A DNA stretch of 64,000 bases from Flavobacterium sp. NKUCC04_CG (lineage in GTDB: Bacteria; Bacteroidota; Bacteroidia; Flavobacteriales; Flavobacteriaceae). The stretch is taken from assembly GCF_019345525.1 (NCBI RefSeq), contig NZ_JAHKRA010000004.1:62001-126000 (forward strand), written 5' to 3'. The notes below the pieces were generated by a model that had not been told where the DNA came from, made no database searches, and saw only the letters and a list, made by a program, of their open reading frames with translations. Shown here piece after piece: positions 9,325 to 18,916 of the stretch (position 1 is the stretch's first letter; the number at the start of each line of letters is the position of its first letter). A program made the position numbers and the translations under genes.

Positions 9325-10056
9325 ATGAAATGTGCTTTAATAACAGGAGGGTCTAGAGGAATAGGAAAAGCGATCTGTTTACGATTTGCACAAGACAATA
9401 AATATCATATATTGATTAATTATCAATCCAATCAACAAGCGGCTCAAGACACTTTAAATGAAGTGATTGCTTTAGGGGGGACAGGAGAGTTAATCGCATT
9501 TGATGTGGCCGACTTTGACATGGTTACCCGTGTATTAACAACGTGGGTAGATGCCAATCCGAAGGCTATAGTCGAAGTAATTGTTAACAATGCAGGGATT
9601 ACCAAAGACGGCCTTTTTATGTGGATGACTCCTGCTGATTGGAAACAAGTGATTGATACGAGTTTAAACGGTTTTTTTAATGTAACCAATTTTTTTATTC
9701 AGAAATTGCTGAGAAATCGTTACGGTAGAATTATCAATATGGTTTCGATTTCTGGATTAAAGGGAACGGCTGGACAAACGAATTATTCTGCGGCAAAAGG
9801 CGCGGTAATTGCGGCAACAAAAGCTTTAGCACAAGAAGTTGCTAAACGAAATATAACGGTTAATGCCGTTGCTCCTGGATTTATTAGAACGGAGATGACT
9901 GCAGCACTCGATGAAAGTGAATTGATTAAAATGGTGCCTGTAAATAGATTCGGTGAAGCAGAAGAAGTTGCGGAATTGGTGGCTTTTTTAGCCTCAGATA
10001 AAGCGGGTTATATAACGGGAGAGGTCATCAATATAAATGGAGGAATATACTCGTAA
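9325..10056 (+). CDS. 3-ketoacyl-ACP reductase (FabG-like), pigment cluster
   Basis: A 243-residue short-chain dehydrogenase. It has the NADP-binding TGGSRGIG (7-14), NNAG (88-91), catalytic Ser in MVSISG and the YSAAK active site (Y154, K158), ending with the usual ITGEVININGG. It should reduce the 3-keto group in each polyene extension cycle. It is the first gene of a long same-strand unit. The 282-base spacer before it has a TAAGTTTG box (9250-9257) but no clear -33 element. Its stop overlaps the next ATG by one base (TAATG). Confidence 0.85.
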   Translation: MKCALITGGSRGIGKAICLRFAQDNKYHILINYQSNQQAAQDTLNEVIALGGTGELIAFDVADFDMVTRVLTTWVDANPKAIVEVIVNNAGITKDGLFMWMTPADWKQVIDTSLNGFFNVTNFFIQKLLRNRYGRIINMVSISGLKGTAGQTNYSAAKGAVIAATKALAQEVAKRNITVNAVAPGFIRTEMTAALDESELIKMVPVNRFGEAEEVAELVAFLASDKAGYITGEVININGGIYS

Positions 10057-11282
10057 TGGATATGAATGAGAGAGTAGTGATTACAGGTATGGGGATTTAT
10101 TCCTGTTTGGGAACCTCTTTAGAAGAGGTGAAGCAATCTTTATATGAGGGTAAATCGGGTATTGTTTTTGATCAAGAGCGCAAAGAATATGGATTTAAAT
10201 CGGCTTTAACGGGTATGGTTCCAAGCCCTGATTTAAAAAAACTTTTGACTAGAAGACAGCGACTAAGTATTGGACAGGAAACGGAGTTTGCATATTTAGC
10301 AACTTTGGAAGCCTTGGAAAATGCAGGTGTTACTCAAGAATTTATAGATGAACACGAAGTTGGAATACTATATGGAAACGATAGTGTTTCTCAATCCATA
10401 ATTGAATCCACAGATATTGTTAGAGAAAAAAAAGATACCTCGCTGATCGGATCTGGTGCGATTTTCAAATCGATGAACTCAACGGTTACTATGAACTTAT
10501 CGACGGTTTTTAGGCTTAAGGGGGTCAACATGACCATCAGTGCTGCCTGTGCTAGTGGTTCTCATTCATTGGGATTGGCCTTTACCTTGATAAGAGCCGG
10601 ATTGCAAGATATGATTATTTGTGGAGGTGCACAGGAAATCAACAAATACGGCATGGCCAATTTTGATGGTTTGGGTGTTTTCTCTCCGAATGAGCAAAAT
10701 CCGACGAAAGCTTCTAAACCTTTTGATGCCCATAGAGATGGATTGGTTCCTAGTGGTGGTGGTGCTACCTTGATAGTAGAGAGTTACAGTTCAGCTATTC
10801 GAAGAGGAGCACCTATAGTTGCAGAGATTATAGGGTATGGTTTTTCATCTAATGGCGGACATATATCAAGTCCGAATGTAGAAGGACCAGCAATAGCGAT
10901 GAAAAAAGCCATTGAGCAAGCGGGTGTTTTACCTAGTGACATTGCGTATATCAATGCGCATGCAACTTCTACTCCTATAGGAGATGCCAATGAAGCTAAG
11001 GCAATTTTTGAGGTTTTTGGGGAATCGAATCCTTATGTGAGTTCTACGAAGTCGATGACAGGACATGAATGTTGGATGGCTGGTGCTAGTGAGATCATTT
11101 ATTCTAATTTGATGATGCAAAATGATTTTATTGCGCCGAATATCAATTTTGAGACGCCTGATGAAGATTCTGCACGACTAAATATAGTTAGAGAAACGTT
11201 AAATAAGGAATTTGACCTATATTTGTCCAATTCTTTTGGATTTGGAGGAACTAATTCCGCCTTGGTGATAAGAAAAATATAG
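10056..11282 (+). CDS. Beta-ketoacyl-ACP synthase (KAS I/II type)
   Basis: A 408-residue condensing enzyme with an intact Cys-His-His triad: C165 in ISAACASGSH, H302 in INAHATSTP and H337 in SMTGHECW. The C-terminal SNSFGFGGTNSALV is typical. It is translationally coupled to the FabG-like gene and lies just before an acyl carrier protein gene, so it probably extends chains on that ACP. It may be the elongating synthase for either the polyene or the alkyl chains of the dialkylresorcinol; the sequence does not decide. Confidence 0.85.
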   Translation: MDMNERVVITGMGIYSCLGTSLEEVKQSLYEGKSGIVFDQERKEYGFKSALTGMVPSPDLKKLLTRRQRLSIGQETEFAYLATLEALENAGVTQEFIDEHEVGILYGNDSVSQSIIESTDIVREKKDTSLIGSGAIFKSMNSTVTMNLSTVFRLKGVNMTISAACASGSHSLGLAFTLIRAGLQDMIICGGAQEINKYGMANFDGLGVFSPNEQNPTKASKPFDAHRDGLVPSGGGATLIVESYSSAIRRGAPIVAEIIGYGFSSNGGHISSPNVEGPAIAMKKAIEQAGVLPSDIAYINAHATSTPIGDANEAKAIFEVFGESNPYVSSTKSMTGHECWMAGASEIIYSNLMMQNDFIAPNINFETPDEDSARLNIVRETLNKEFDLYLSNSFGFGGTNSALVIRKI

Positions 11283-11289
11283 AATAATA

Positions 11290-11541
11290 ATGAAGAACAT
11301 GGATGTTTTAGAGAAAATAAATGCCATTTTAGTTGATGAGTTTGAAGTGGATTCCGCTATAATTTCTCCTGAAAATAATTTAAAAGCTACCTTGCAATTG
11401 GATAGTTTGGATTATGTGGATTTGGTGGTGATTATAGAAGCTAATTTTGGTGTAAAACTAGTAGAAGCTGATTTCGTAAGTATAGTAACCTTCGAAGATT
11501 TTTACGCTTTGATTGAAAACAAGTTGTTATTGAGAAACTAA
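11290..11541 (+). CDS. Acyl carrier protein 1
   Basis: An 83-residue acyl carrier protein. The phosphopantetheine attachment serine is S39 in LQLDSLDYVDLVV. The charge pattern and length fit a discrete type II ACP. A start at the second ATG (11299, MDVLEKI) is equally possible. It sits between the first ketosynthase and the LpxL-like acyltransferase. Confidence 0.9.
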   Translation: MKNMDVLEKINAILVDEFEVDSAIISPENNLKATLQLDSLDYVDLVVIIEANFGVKLVEADFVSIVTFEDFYALIENKLLLRN

Positions 11542-11551
11542 TACTATAAAG

Positions 11552-12430
11552 ATGAGTCAATGGGACGGTAAGTCTAAAGGGACTCTTTTAGGCTACAAAA
11601 TATTTGTGTTTTGTATAAAGAAATTGGGAATTAGAGCGGCTTATGCCGTTTTGGTTTTTGTGGCGTTTTATTATTTGATATTTTCTGGTAAGAGTAATCG
11701 GAGTCTGTGGTATTATCTGAATAAGCGATTGAAATACAGTAAGGTAAAAAGCGTTTGGGCTATGTATAAAAGCTATTTTACCTTCGGAAAAACCATAATT
11801 GATAAAACGGCTATTTCAGCGGGTTTGCGAAATAAATTTACTTATGAGTTCGATGGAATTGATCTTTTAAGAGCGGTTATCGCCCAAAAAAAAGGCGGAA
11901 TTTTAATTAGTGCACATGTGGGCAATTTTGAAATTGCCGAGTTTTTTTTAGCCGATTTAGAATTTGATAGCCCTATAAATTTAGTGACAACAGATCAGGA
12001 ACACAGTCATATTAAAACTTATTTGCAAAGCGTTACACGGCGTTCTTCAATTAAGTTTATTATAGTAAAAGAAGATTTATCACATGTTTTCGAAATAAAC
12101 AATGCTTTAAATAACAATGAATTAATATGTTTTACCGGCGACCGATATTTTGAAGGGTCAAAAGTTTTAACGGAAGAATTACTTGGAGCTAAGGCACTAT
12201 TTCCTTCGGGACCATTTCTTATAGCTTCTCGAATGCAAGTACCGGTGGTGTTTGTTTATGTAATGAAAGAGCCAAGTCTGCACTATCATTTATATGCTAG
12301 ACAAGCAAAGGTAAAGCATCGCGATGCTCAGGGTCTTCTAAAAGAATATTGTCAAAGTGTTGAGAGCATTTTGAAGAAATACCCTTTGCAATGGTTCAAT
12401 TATTTCGATTTTTGGAACGTTAAGGGTTAA
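11552..12430 (+). CDS. LpxL/HtrB-like acyltransferase
   Basis: A 292-residue protein of the lipid A lauroyl/myristoyl acyltransferase superfamily. It has an N-terminal hydrophobic helix (about residues 26-46) and the motif GGILISAHVGNFEIAEFF, in which H and E are the catalytic pair of this family (usually HFGNWE), plus a later TGDRYF block. In this cluster it is a candidate for transferring the ACP-bound polyene onto another hydroxyl, for example the resorcinol in the flexirubin ester, at the inner face of the membrane. That substrate is inference. Confidence 0.75.
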   Translation: MSQWDGKSKGTLLGYKIFVFCIKKLGIRAAYAVLVFVAFYYLIFSGKSNRSLWYYLNKRLKYSKVKSVWAMYKSYFTFGKTIIDKTAISAGLRNKFTYEFDGIDLLRAVIAQKKGGILISAHVGNFEIAEFFLADLEFDSPINLVTTDQEHSHIKTYLQSVTRRSSIKFIIVKEDLSHVFEINNALNNNELICFTGDRYFEGSKVLTEELLGAKALFPSGPFLIASRMQVPVVFVYVMKEPSLHYHLYARQAKVKHRDAQGLLKEYCQSVESILKKYPLQWFNYFDFWNVKG

Positions 12431-12440
12431 ATATAATAGC

Positions 12441-13349
12441 ATGAAAAAAGTACTGGTTGTTTATTTTACACAATCTGGACAATTGAAGTCCATTGTTGAA
12501 CGATTGACGAGCCCATTGCGTTCAGATGATCAAGTTCATGTGGATTTTCTGGAGATTAAAATGAAAAATGAATTTGACTTTCCTTGGGAGAAAGAGGCTT
12601 TTTTCGATACATTTCCGGAATCTTTTCAACAAATTCCTTCCGAAATTGAAGCCCCAGCAGCTTCCATTCTGACACAAAAATATGATTTAATCATTTTGGG
12701 TTATCAGGTATGGTACTTAACACCGTCAATTCCGATTAACTCCTTTTTAAAAAGCCTGTATGCAAAAGATATTTTAAAAGACACGCCCGTAATAACGGTA
12801 AGTGGTAGTCGAAATATGTGGATCATGGCCCAAGAGAAAATCAAGGTATTAATACGGCAAAATGAGGCTCATTTAGTGGGTAACATTGCTTTAGTTGATC
12901 GGGCTATCAATTTGATTAGCGTGATTACTTTAGTCGATTGGATGTTTACTGGTGTAAAAAAACGCCTCGGTGGTATACTGCCACTTCCGGGTGTTTCTGA
13001 AAGTGAAATAAGTGATAGTGACCGTTTTGGGACGATTATTTTAAAATACCTAAAAAGCCCTAGTTTTCACGGGATGCAGGAGGAATTGATTCAGAATAAG
13101 GCGGTTGAGGTACGTCATTTTTTAGTTTCTATGGATAAGAAAGCCAATAAAATGTTTACTTTGTGGTCCAAATGGATTCTCTCTAGAAATTCGAAATCGA
13201 GGAAAAGATGGTTAAAAGTTTTTAATTATTATTTATTTTTTGCGATTTGGTTTATTTCACCAATAGTGCATTTGATTCATTTGATTTTATATCCGCTCTT
13301 CTATGCGAAGATAAAAAGGGAACAACAATATTATAAAGGAATACAATAG
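12441..13349 (+). CDS. darA: DarA-type dialkylresorcinol aromatase/condensing enzyme
   Basis: A 302-residue protein. The N-terminal two-thirds has a flavodoxin-like fold: VLVVYFTQSGQL at residues 4-15 is the flavin phosphate loop, YDLIILGYQVWYLTPSIP is the second flavin-contact loop. The C-terminus has hydrophobic membrane-associated helices. Flavodoxin-like proteins of this length next to a KAS III-like DarB are DarA, which aromatises the cyclohexanedione intermediate to the 2,5-dialkylresorcinol that is the alcohol half of flexirubin. The DarB gene follows after 6 bases. Confidence 0.8.
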   Translation: MKKVLVVYFTQSGQLKSIVERLTSPLRSDDQVHVDFLEIKMKNEFDFPWEKEAFFDTFPESFQQIPSEIEAPAASILTQKYDLIILGYQVWYLTPSIPINSFLKSLYAKDILKDTPVITVSGSRNMWIMAQEKIKVLIRQNEAHLVGNIALVDRAINLISVITLVDWMFTGVKKRLGGILPLPGVSESEISDSDRFGTIILKYLKSPSFHGMQEELIQNKAVEVRHFLVSMDKKANKMFTLWSKWILSRNSKSRKRWLKVFNYYLFFAIWFISPIVHLIHLILYPLFYAKIKREQQYYKGIQ

Positions 13350-13355
13350 GGAATT

Positions 13356-14489
13356 ATGTCAACAGTATATATTAATAAAATTACGAAATTTTTGCCAAAT
13401 AATCCGGTTTCTAATGATGAAATGGAAGATCGTTTAGGGAAAATAAACGATAGAGAGTCAAAGGCAAGGAGAATTGTTTTGCGTAACAACGGCATCAAAA
13501 CACGATACTATGCTATAAGCGAACAAGGTGAATTTACACATACTAATGCAGAACTTACCTTTTTGGCTGTTCAACAATTGTTTGATATTGATTTTACGGA
13601 ATCGGATATGGAAGTACTGTCGTGTGGAACCTCTACGCCCGATCATCTATTGCCCTCTCATGCCGCAATGGTTCACGGTTTATTGAAAAACCGTTCTTTA
13701 GAGCTAAATTCTTCGTCAGGAGTATGTTGTTCGGGTATGAATGCTTTAAAATACGGCTATCTAGCAGTGAAATCCGGGTCTTCTATAAATGCTGTGTGTA
13801 CGGGATCTGAGCGCGTTTCCAGCTGGATGTTGGCCGATCGATTTAGCAAGGAAATCGAAAACCTCAAAGAATTGGAAGAGCAACCCATTATTGCCTTTAA
13901 AAAAGATTTTTTACGATGGATGTTATCGGATGGAGCTGCGGCTTTTCTATTGGAAAATCGTGCTAGAGGTCCAATTTCCTTACGTATTGAATGGATGGAA
14001 TCGTATTCTTATGCCCATCAATTAGAAGCTTGTATGTATGCTGGAGGAGATAAATTGGAAGATGGAAGTATAAAACCTTGGAGTAATTACGATGCAGACG
14101 AGTGGTTAACGCAATCTGTTTTTGCACTAAAACAAGACGTCAAAGTACTTAACGACAACATCTTGATAAAGGGAGTAGAAAGCATGACTGATGCTTTGCA
14201 AAAACATCAAATTAGTCCAGCCGACATCGATTATTTCTTACCGCATGTATCGTCTCATTATTTTGTAGAAGGCTTGTATCAAAAATTTGCAGATGCCGGT
14301 TTAGAAATAAGCAAAGACAAATGGTTTATGAACCTGCATAAGGTTGGAAATGTCGGAGCTGCTTCTATTTATTTGATGTTGGAAGAATTGATGAATTCTG
14401 GAAATCTAAAAAAAGGAGATCGAATTTTACTTTCCGTACCGGAAAGTGGTCGTTTTTCATATGCTTATGCGTATTTAATAGTGTGTTAA
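13356..14489 (+). CDS. darB: DarB-type KAS III-like ketosynthase
   Basis: A 377-residue thiolase-fold enzyme of the KAS III group. The active cysteine is C125 in SGVCCSGMNAL, the histidine is H297 in FLPHVSSH and the asparagine is in KVGNVGAAS. In dialkylresorcinol systems DarB condenses a beta-ketoacyl thioester with a second enoyl/acyl thioester to form the six-membered ring later aromatised by DarA. The darA-darB order supports the call. The next gene begins two bases after its stop. Confidence 0.85.
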   Translation: MSTVYINKITKFLPNNPVSNDEMEDRLGKINDRESKARRIVLRNNGIKTRYYAISEQGEFTHTNAELTFLAVQQLFDIDFTESDMEVLSCGTSTPDHLLPSHAAMVHGLLKNRSLELNSSSGVCCSGMNALKYGYLAVKSGSSINAVCTGSERVSSWMLADRFSKEIENLKELEEQPIIAFKKDFLRWMLSDGAAAFLLENRARGPISLRIEWMESYSYAHQLEACMYAGGDKLEDGSIKPWSNYDADEWLTQSVFALKQDVKVLNDNILIKGVESMTDALQKHQISPADIDYFLPHVSSHYFVEGLYQKFADAGLEISKDKWFMNLHKVGNVGAASIYLMLEELMNSGNLKKGDRILLSVPESGRFSYAYAYLIVC

Positions 14490-14491
14490 CT

Positions 14492-14926
14492 ATGGATATA
14501 AAATTACCTATAATAAATGCTAAACAAATCGAACAACTCATTCCGCAACGAGCGCCTATTGTAATGGTCGATTGTTTGTTGTCTTTTGGTGTGAGTGATA
14601 TTGAAGCAGGATTAACCGTAATGAAAAATCAGATACTTGTTCAAGAAGGCTATTTGCAAGAAGCTGGAGTTATAGAACATATGGCGCAAACCGTTGCTTT
14701 GCACACGGGATACGATTTTTTTTGTAAAGGAGTCGCGGCACCAGTGGGATATATCGGATCGATAAAGGAAATCGTCATTTCTCGCCTTCCACAGGTTTCA
14801 GAGCAAATGATAAGTAAAGCACATATTCTACAAGAATTTATGGGCGTTACACTGGTAGAAGTAGAAACCTTTATAGCAGGTGTTAGTATTGCAAAAGGTC
14901 AGATGAAAACCGTTATAGCGCAGTAG
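14492..14926 (+). CDS. Hotdog-fold 3-hydroxyacyl-ACP dehydratase-like protein A
   Basis: A 144-residue protein from the ATG at 14492; a GTG at 14483 in the same frame is less likely. The segment IPQRAPIVMVDCLL and the helix GVIEHMAQTVALH (with the glutamate where FabA/FabZ proteins hold their acidic catalytic residue) indicate a hotdog dehydratase of the aryl-polyene ApeP/FabZ-like group. The usual HFPGxPxxPG histidine loop is absent. It and the next gene form a tandem pair that could act as a heterodimer in dehydrating polyene intermediates. Confidence 0.65.
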   Translation: MDIKLPIINAKQIEQLIPQRAPIVMVDCLLSFGVSDIEAGLTVMKNQILVQEGYLQEAGVIEHMAQTVALHTGYDFFCKGVAAPVGYIGSIKEIVISRLPQVSEQMISKAHILQEFMGVTLVEVETFIAGVSIAKGQMKTVIAQ

Positions 14927-14927
14927 T

Positions 14928-15398
14928 ATGGATATTTTAAGAAACGACAAGAAAATCGAAATTAAAAAATATTTACCGCATTGTAAACCGATGTTGATGG
15001 TTGATATTATTTCAGAAATAACAAACGAACAGGTGAAAACCAGTTTTGATATTGTAAGTGATACAGTTTTTTTGGAAAACGATGTTTTTCAAGAAGTTGG
15101 ATTAATTGAAAATGCGGCTCAAACGTGTTCGGCTATCGTTGGACAATCTTATTTCTTTGACGAAAATCATCAAGAAATTGAAGATGCTCATGTATTGGGT
15201 TTTATCAGCTCCATAAAAAATCTAAAGGTTTATGGCCTTCCTAAAGTTGGAGACAGTATAGAAACCAAAGCGGTTTTGGCTTCTAAATTTGACACAGCAG
15301 CCTATTGCATGTGTACCATGATGGTGGAAACCTTTAAGGGAGATGAAAAGATATTAGATGCCGAGATTAATTTATTATTGCAAAAAACACAGTCGTAG
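14928..15398 (+). CDS. Hotdog-fold 3-hydroxyacyl-ACP dehydratase-like protein B
   Basis: A 156-residue relative of the preceding protein. It has LPHCKPMLMVDII and VGLIENAAQTCSAIVG, the same hotdog central helix with a conserved glutamate. It starts one base after the stop of its neighbour, as a coupled pair. Its role is probably dehydration of 3-hydroxyacyl-ACP during polyene formation, or a non-catalytic partner of protein A. Confidence 0.65.
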   Translation: MDILRNDKKIEIKKYLPHCKPMLMVDIISEITNEQVKTSFDIVSDTVFLENDVFQEVGLIENAAQTCSAIVGQSYFFDENHQEIEDAHVLGFISSIKNLKVYGLPKVGDSIETKAVLASKFDTAAYCMCTMMVETFKGDEKILDAEINLLLQKTQS

Positions 15399-15483
15399 TA
15401 CATTAAAGTAAGCGGGCTTTTTGCAACCGTATCCGTAGAGATAATTCCTTGTAAAAGAGGTTGAATATATAAAATAGTGCGAT

Positions 15484-15888
15484 ATGAAAAAATCTGAAGT
15501 ACCTCAAGATAAAAGCAGTTTGGATAAGGTTCAAGTAAAAGAACTTTGTTATGCGGTAGATGATCAGGGGAAGTATACCACAGAATTAAGTAGTGGGTGG
15601 GAACCAAAAAGTATCGTACAGCACGAAACCCTAAAGTTATTACAGGAGCGTATTGAACAATCAAAATTGGATGTCAAAGACGGGCTTGTTAGTCCGATTG
15701 TTTATTTTATGGAATTGCATAGAATGGATTGGAGTACCTTGGGAGCCTATATGAATAGGTGGGTTTGGCGGATTAAAAGGCATGCAAAGCCTTCCGTTTT
15801 TAAAAAATTGAATCAGAGAACACTGCAGCGTTATGCCGATATATTCGACATAAATGTGGAGGAGTTAAAAAATTATAAAGGAGATTAA
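15484..15888 (+). CDS. Uncharacterised pigment-cluster protein with HTH-like C-terminus
   Basis: A 134-residue, positively charged protein that I do not recognise. The C-terminal half (about residues 78-132) reads like a degenerate XRE-type helix-turn-helix: HRMDWSTLGAYMNRW, then LNQRTLQRYADIFDINVEEL, whose last part mimics the ending of Cro/C1 domains. It could be a cluster regulator or an adaptor. It overlaps the next gene by one base (TAATG), so its product is coupled to the BtrH-like protein. Confidence 0.55.
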   Translation: MKKSEVPQDKSSLDKVQVKELCYAVDDQGKYTTELSSGWEPKSIVQHETLKLLQERIEQSKLDVKDGLVSPIVYFMELHRMDWSTLGAYMNRWVWRIKRHAKPSVFKKLNQRTLQRYADIFDINVEELKNYKGD

Positions 15889-16883
15889 TGCAACTAGAAT
15901 TTACGCATCATCAGTCTGCACATTGTGAAAATGGAGTGGCTTCTAATTTGTTGAGAAACAAAGGAATTGAGATTAGTGAGTCGATGGTATTTGGTTTGGG
16001 ATCGGGCTTGTTTTTTGTGTATTTGCCCTTTATAAAGGTTAATCATGCTCCGGCTGTTAGCTATAGGCCATTGCCAGGACTTATTTTTAATCGTGTTGCA
16101 AAGCGTTTAAAAATAAAAGTCAAAAGAATCAAGTTTTATGACAAAAGCAAAGCGCAATTGGTATTGGAACAAAATTTAGAAAACGATATTCCTTCTGGAT
16201 TGCAAGTAGGTGTTTATCATTTGACGTATTTTCCAGATGAATATAAGTTTCATTTTAATGCGCATAATTTAGTGGTTTATGGCAAAGAAGGACAAGAATT
16301 CTTAGTCAGCGATCCGGTTATGGAGCAGGTAACTCGATTGACCGAGAGAGATTTGGAGCGCGTTCGTTTTGCTAAAGGAGCTTTTGCACCCAAAGGGCAG
16401 ATTTATTATCCAACTTTTATACCTGAACAAATCGATTGGGAAGGGGCTATAAAAAAGGCAATAAAGAAAACCTGTAATGATATGTTGGCCCCAGTGCCGA
16501 TTATAGGCGTGCGCGGTATGCGTATGGTAGCCAAAAGCATACTTAAATGGCCTAAAAAACACGGTGTAAGAAAAGCAAACCATTATTTGGCACAAATGGT
16601 GCGTATGCAAGAAGAAATAGGTACTGGAGGTGGCGGATTTCGATTTATTTATGCCGCTTTTTTACAAGAAGCATCAGTAAAATTAAACAACCCTACCCTA
16701 AACGACTTATCTATAGAAATGACCCGTATAGGTGATTTATGGCGTGATTTCGCGGTAGAAGCGGCGCGTGTTTATAAAAAGCGAAGCAATCAGGACGACG
16801 TATATAAAGTGCTGTCGGATTTGTTGTTGGACTTGGCCGATTTGGAAGAACAATTTTTTAAAAAATTAAAAAAAGCTGTATAA
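15888..16883 (+). CDS. BtrH-like N-terminal domain protein (DUF4872 family)
   Basis: A 331-residue protein. The N-terminal segment THHQSAHCENGVASNLL (about residues 6-22) and the following GLGSGLFFVY match the BtrH N-terminal domain, a papain-like fold with a catalytic Cys that in butirosin synthesis moves an acyl group from ACP to an amine; the C-terminal part fits DUF4872. By analogy it may transfer the finished polyene acyl group from ACP to an acceptor. The acceptor is unknown. It lies directly before the ABC exporter genes. Confidence 0.7.
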   Translation: MQLEFTHHQSAHCENGVASNLLRNKGIEISESMVFGLGSGLFFVYLPFIKVNHAPAVSYRPLPGLIFNRVAKRLKIKVKRIKFYDKSKAQLVLEQNLENDIPSGLQVGVYHLTYFPDEYKFHFNAHNLVVYGKEGQEFLVSDPVMEQVTRLTERDLERVRFAKGAFAPKGQIYYPTFIPEQIDWEGAIKKAIKKTCNDMLAPVPIIGVRGMRMVAKSILKWPKKHGVRKANHYLAQMVRMQEEIGTGGGGFRFIYAAFLQEASVKLNNPTLNDLSIEMTRIGDLWRDFAVEAARVYKKRSNQDDVYKVLSDLLLDLADLEEQFFKKLKKAV

Positions 16884-16884
16884 G

Positions 16885-17643
16885 GTGAGTACGACGTCCA
16901 TCATACATATTGAAAATCTATATAAGAAATACAGAGAAGCCGACTATTTTGCTGTCGATAATTTGAATTTGGATATTGCGGCAGGTGAAATTTATGGTTT
17001 GTTAGGACCTAATGGCGCAGGAAAAACCAGTCTCATTGCAATCTTATGTGGTTTGTTGAGCGCGACTTCTGGAACTTTTACTGTTTTGGGTTTAAATTAT
17101 GTGGAAAACGCTCGGGAAATTAAAAGTAATATCGGTGTAGTGCCGCAAGAATACGCACTTTATCCAACGCTAACGGCTACGGAAAACCTGATGTATTTTG
17201 GCAGTATGTTTGGACTAAAGGGAAAGCTTTTAAAAGAAAGAGTAGCTCATAGTTTGGAGGTTTTGGGATTGAGTAGTTTTGCTCACAAACGCATAGAAAC
17301 CTTTTCTGGAGGTATGAAACGTAGAGTCAATCTTATAGCAGGTGTTTTGCATCAACCCAAATTGTTGTTCTTAGACGAGCCAACTGTAGGTGTGGATGTA
17401 CAATCAAAAACAGCCATTATACAGTTCTTACAGGAACTCAATGCAAAGGGAACCACCATCATATATACTTCGCATCACTTGGTAGAAGCACAAGAATTTT
17501 GTACAAAAATCGGTATCATTGATCACGGAAAACTATTTGTAGAAGGTACTCCAGCAGCACTTATTGCTCAGACTCCAACGGCTAAAAATTTGGAAGATGT
17601 GTTTATTTCAGTAACGGGAAAAACTTTAAGAGATGTGGTATAA
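16885..17643 (+). CDS. ABC transporter ATP-binding protein
   Basis: A 252-residue ATPase with Walker A GPNGAGKTS, Q-loop VVPQEYALYPTLTATENL, ABC signature FSGGMKRR, Walker B LLFLDEPTVG and the H-loop in YTSHHL. The start is a GTG directly after the preceding stop. It overlaps the permease gene by 11 bases. It belongs to the multidrug/lipid-type exporters and probably energises export of the pigment or a precursor across the inner membrane. Confidence 0.9.
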   Translation: MSTTSIIHIENLYKKYREADYFAVDNLNLDIAAGEIYGLLGPNGAGKTSLIAILCGLLSATSGTFTVLGLNYVENAREIKSNIGVVPQEYALYPTLTATENLMYFGSMFGLKGKLLKERVAHSLEVLGLSSFAHKRIETFSGGMKRRVNLIAGVLHQPKLLFLDEPTVGVDVQSKTAIIQFLQELNAKGTTIIYTSHHLVEAQEFCTKIGIIDHGKLFVEGTPAALIAQTPTAKNLEDVFISVTGKTLRDVV

Positions 17644-18916
17644 ACTTTGGATGTCGATTAAAAAGGAATTGCTGTTATTAAAAAGGGATTTTGGTGGTTT
17701 GATTATTTTATTCATAATGCCGCTGATTTTAGTGGTAACCGTAACCTTAATTCAAAACAGTTCTTATCAAGCTATATCCGACCGTAAATTACCTATCGTT
17801 TTGGTTGATAATGATCGCGGCAGCATAGCCGATACCATTAAAAAACAGATCAACGCTTCGGGTACTTTTGAATACGTGGATCAAATTGATGGGGTAAGTG
17901 TTACCGAAGCACTGGCGAAAAAAGAAGTCAACAAAGGAAACTACCAAATGGCTTTGGTTTTACCGAAAAATTTATCGCGAGATTTAAATCTTAAAATCGA
18001 CCAGAATGTAGAAAAAATTCTAGCTGAGTTTAGTATAGAGCAAGAGTCGAGTGTTCTGGATAAAACAGTAGAAGATAAAGAAATTCGCCTGTATTTTGAT
18101 CCGGCGACACAGAGTTCCTTTAAAGAAGGAATAAAAAATGCCATTGACAAAATGATTGCTCAAACCGAAAATCAATTGATTTATAGTGCTTTTCAAGCGA
18201 ATTTGGCAAGCAGTTCGGCACCTTTATCTTTGGATGTAAACAATTTTATTCAGTTTAAGGAAATGTCTCCTAAAGCAGAACAACAGTCGTCTAAACCCAA
18301 TTCGGTACAGCACAATGTGCCTGCGTGGACACTTTTTGCCATATTCTTTATTATGGTTCCTTTATCAATCAATATAGTCAAAGAAAAGACCTTGGGTACT
18401 CAAGTGCGTTTGCGCTCTAATCCAACACCAACCTATATTCTCTTAGCGGGTAAAACCGTTACTTATCTGATGATTTGTTTGTTGCAATTTTACTCCATCG
18501 TTTTGGTGGGGCTGTATTTGTTTCCTCAAATTGGCTTGCCGAAATTTGAAGTGCACGGTTATTTTATGTTATTGACCATCATGACCTTGTTTTCAGGGCT
18601 GGCCGCTATCGGTTTGGGTATTATATTGGGTACCTTGGCCAAAACACAAGAACAATCGTCCCCATTTGGAGCTACCTTTGTGGTAATTCTAGCTGCGGTT
18701 GGCGGTGTTTGGATTCCGGTGTTTGCCATGCCGCTAATGATGCAATATGTTTCCAAATTATCACCGATGAATTGGGCACTAAGCGGTTATTACGATATTG
18801 TATTGCGCAACGGGACATTACTGGACATAGTGCCGGAAATAAGCTTGTTATTTTTGTTTTTTGTAATCATGGTTTCCATATCTATTTTATATGATAAAAA
18901 GAAAAGATCTGTATAA
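17633..18916 (+). CDS. ABC-2 type transporter permease
   Basis: A 427-residue permease. It has one N-terminal helix (about residues 22-43), a large periplasmic loop of about 180 residues and a C-terminal block of five or six helices including VPAWTLFAIFFIMVPLSINI, the ABC-2 arrangement. Its start overlaps the ATPase gene and its end overlaps the thioesterase gene by 26 bases, so the three are translated together. Confidence 0.85.
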   Translation: MWYKLWMSIKKELLLLKRDFGGLIILFIMPLILVVTVTLIQNSSYQAISDRKLPIVLVDNDRGSIADTIKKQINASGTFEYVDQIDGVSVTEALAKKEVNKGNYQMALVLPKNLSRDLNLKIDQNVEKILAEFSIEQESSVLDKTVEDKEIRLYFDPATQSSFKEGIKNAIDKMIAQTENQLIYSAFQANLASSSAPLSLDVNNFIQFKEMSPKAEQQSSKPNSVQHNVPAWTLFAIFFIMVPLSINIVKEKTLGTQVRLRSNPTPTYILLAGKTVTYLMICLLQFYSIVLVGLYLFPQIGLPKFEVHGYFMLLTIMTLFSGLAAIGLGIILGTLAKTQEQSSPFGATFVVILAAVGGVWIPVFAMPLMMQYVSKLSPMNWALSGYYDIVLRNGTLLDIVPEISLLFLFFVIMVSISILYDKKKRSV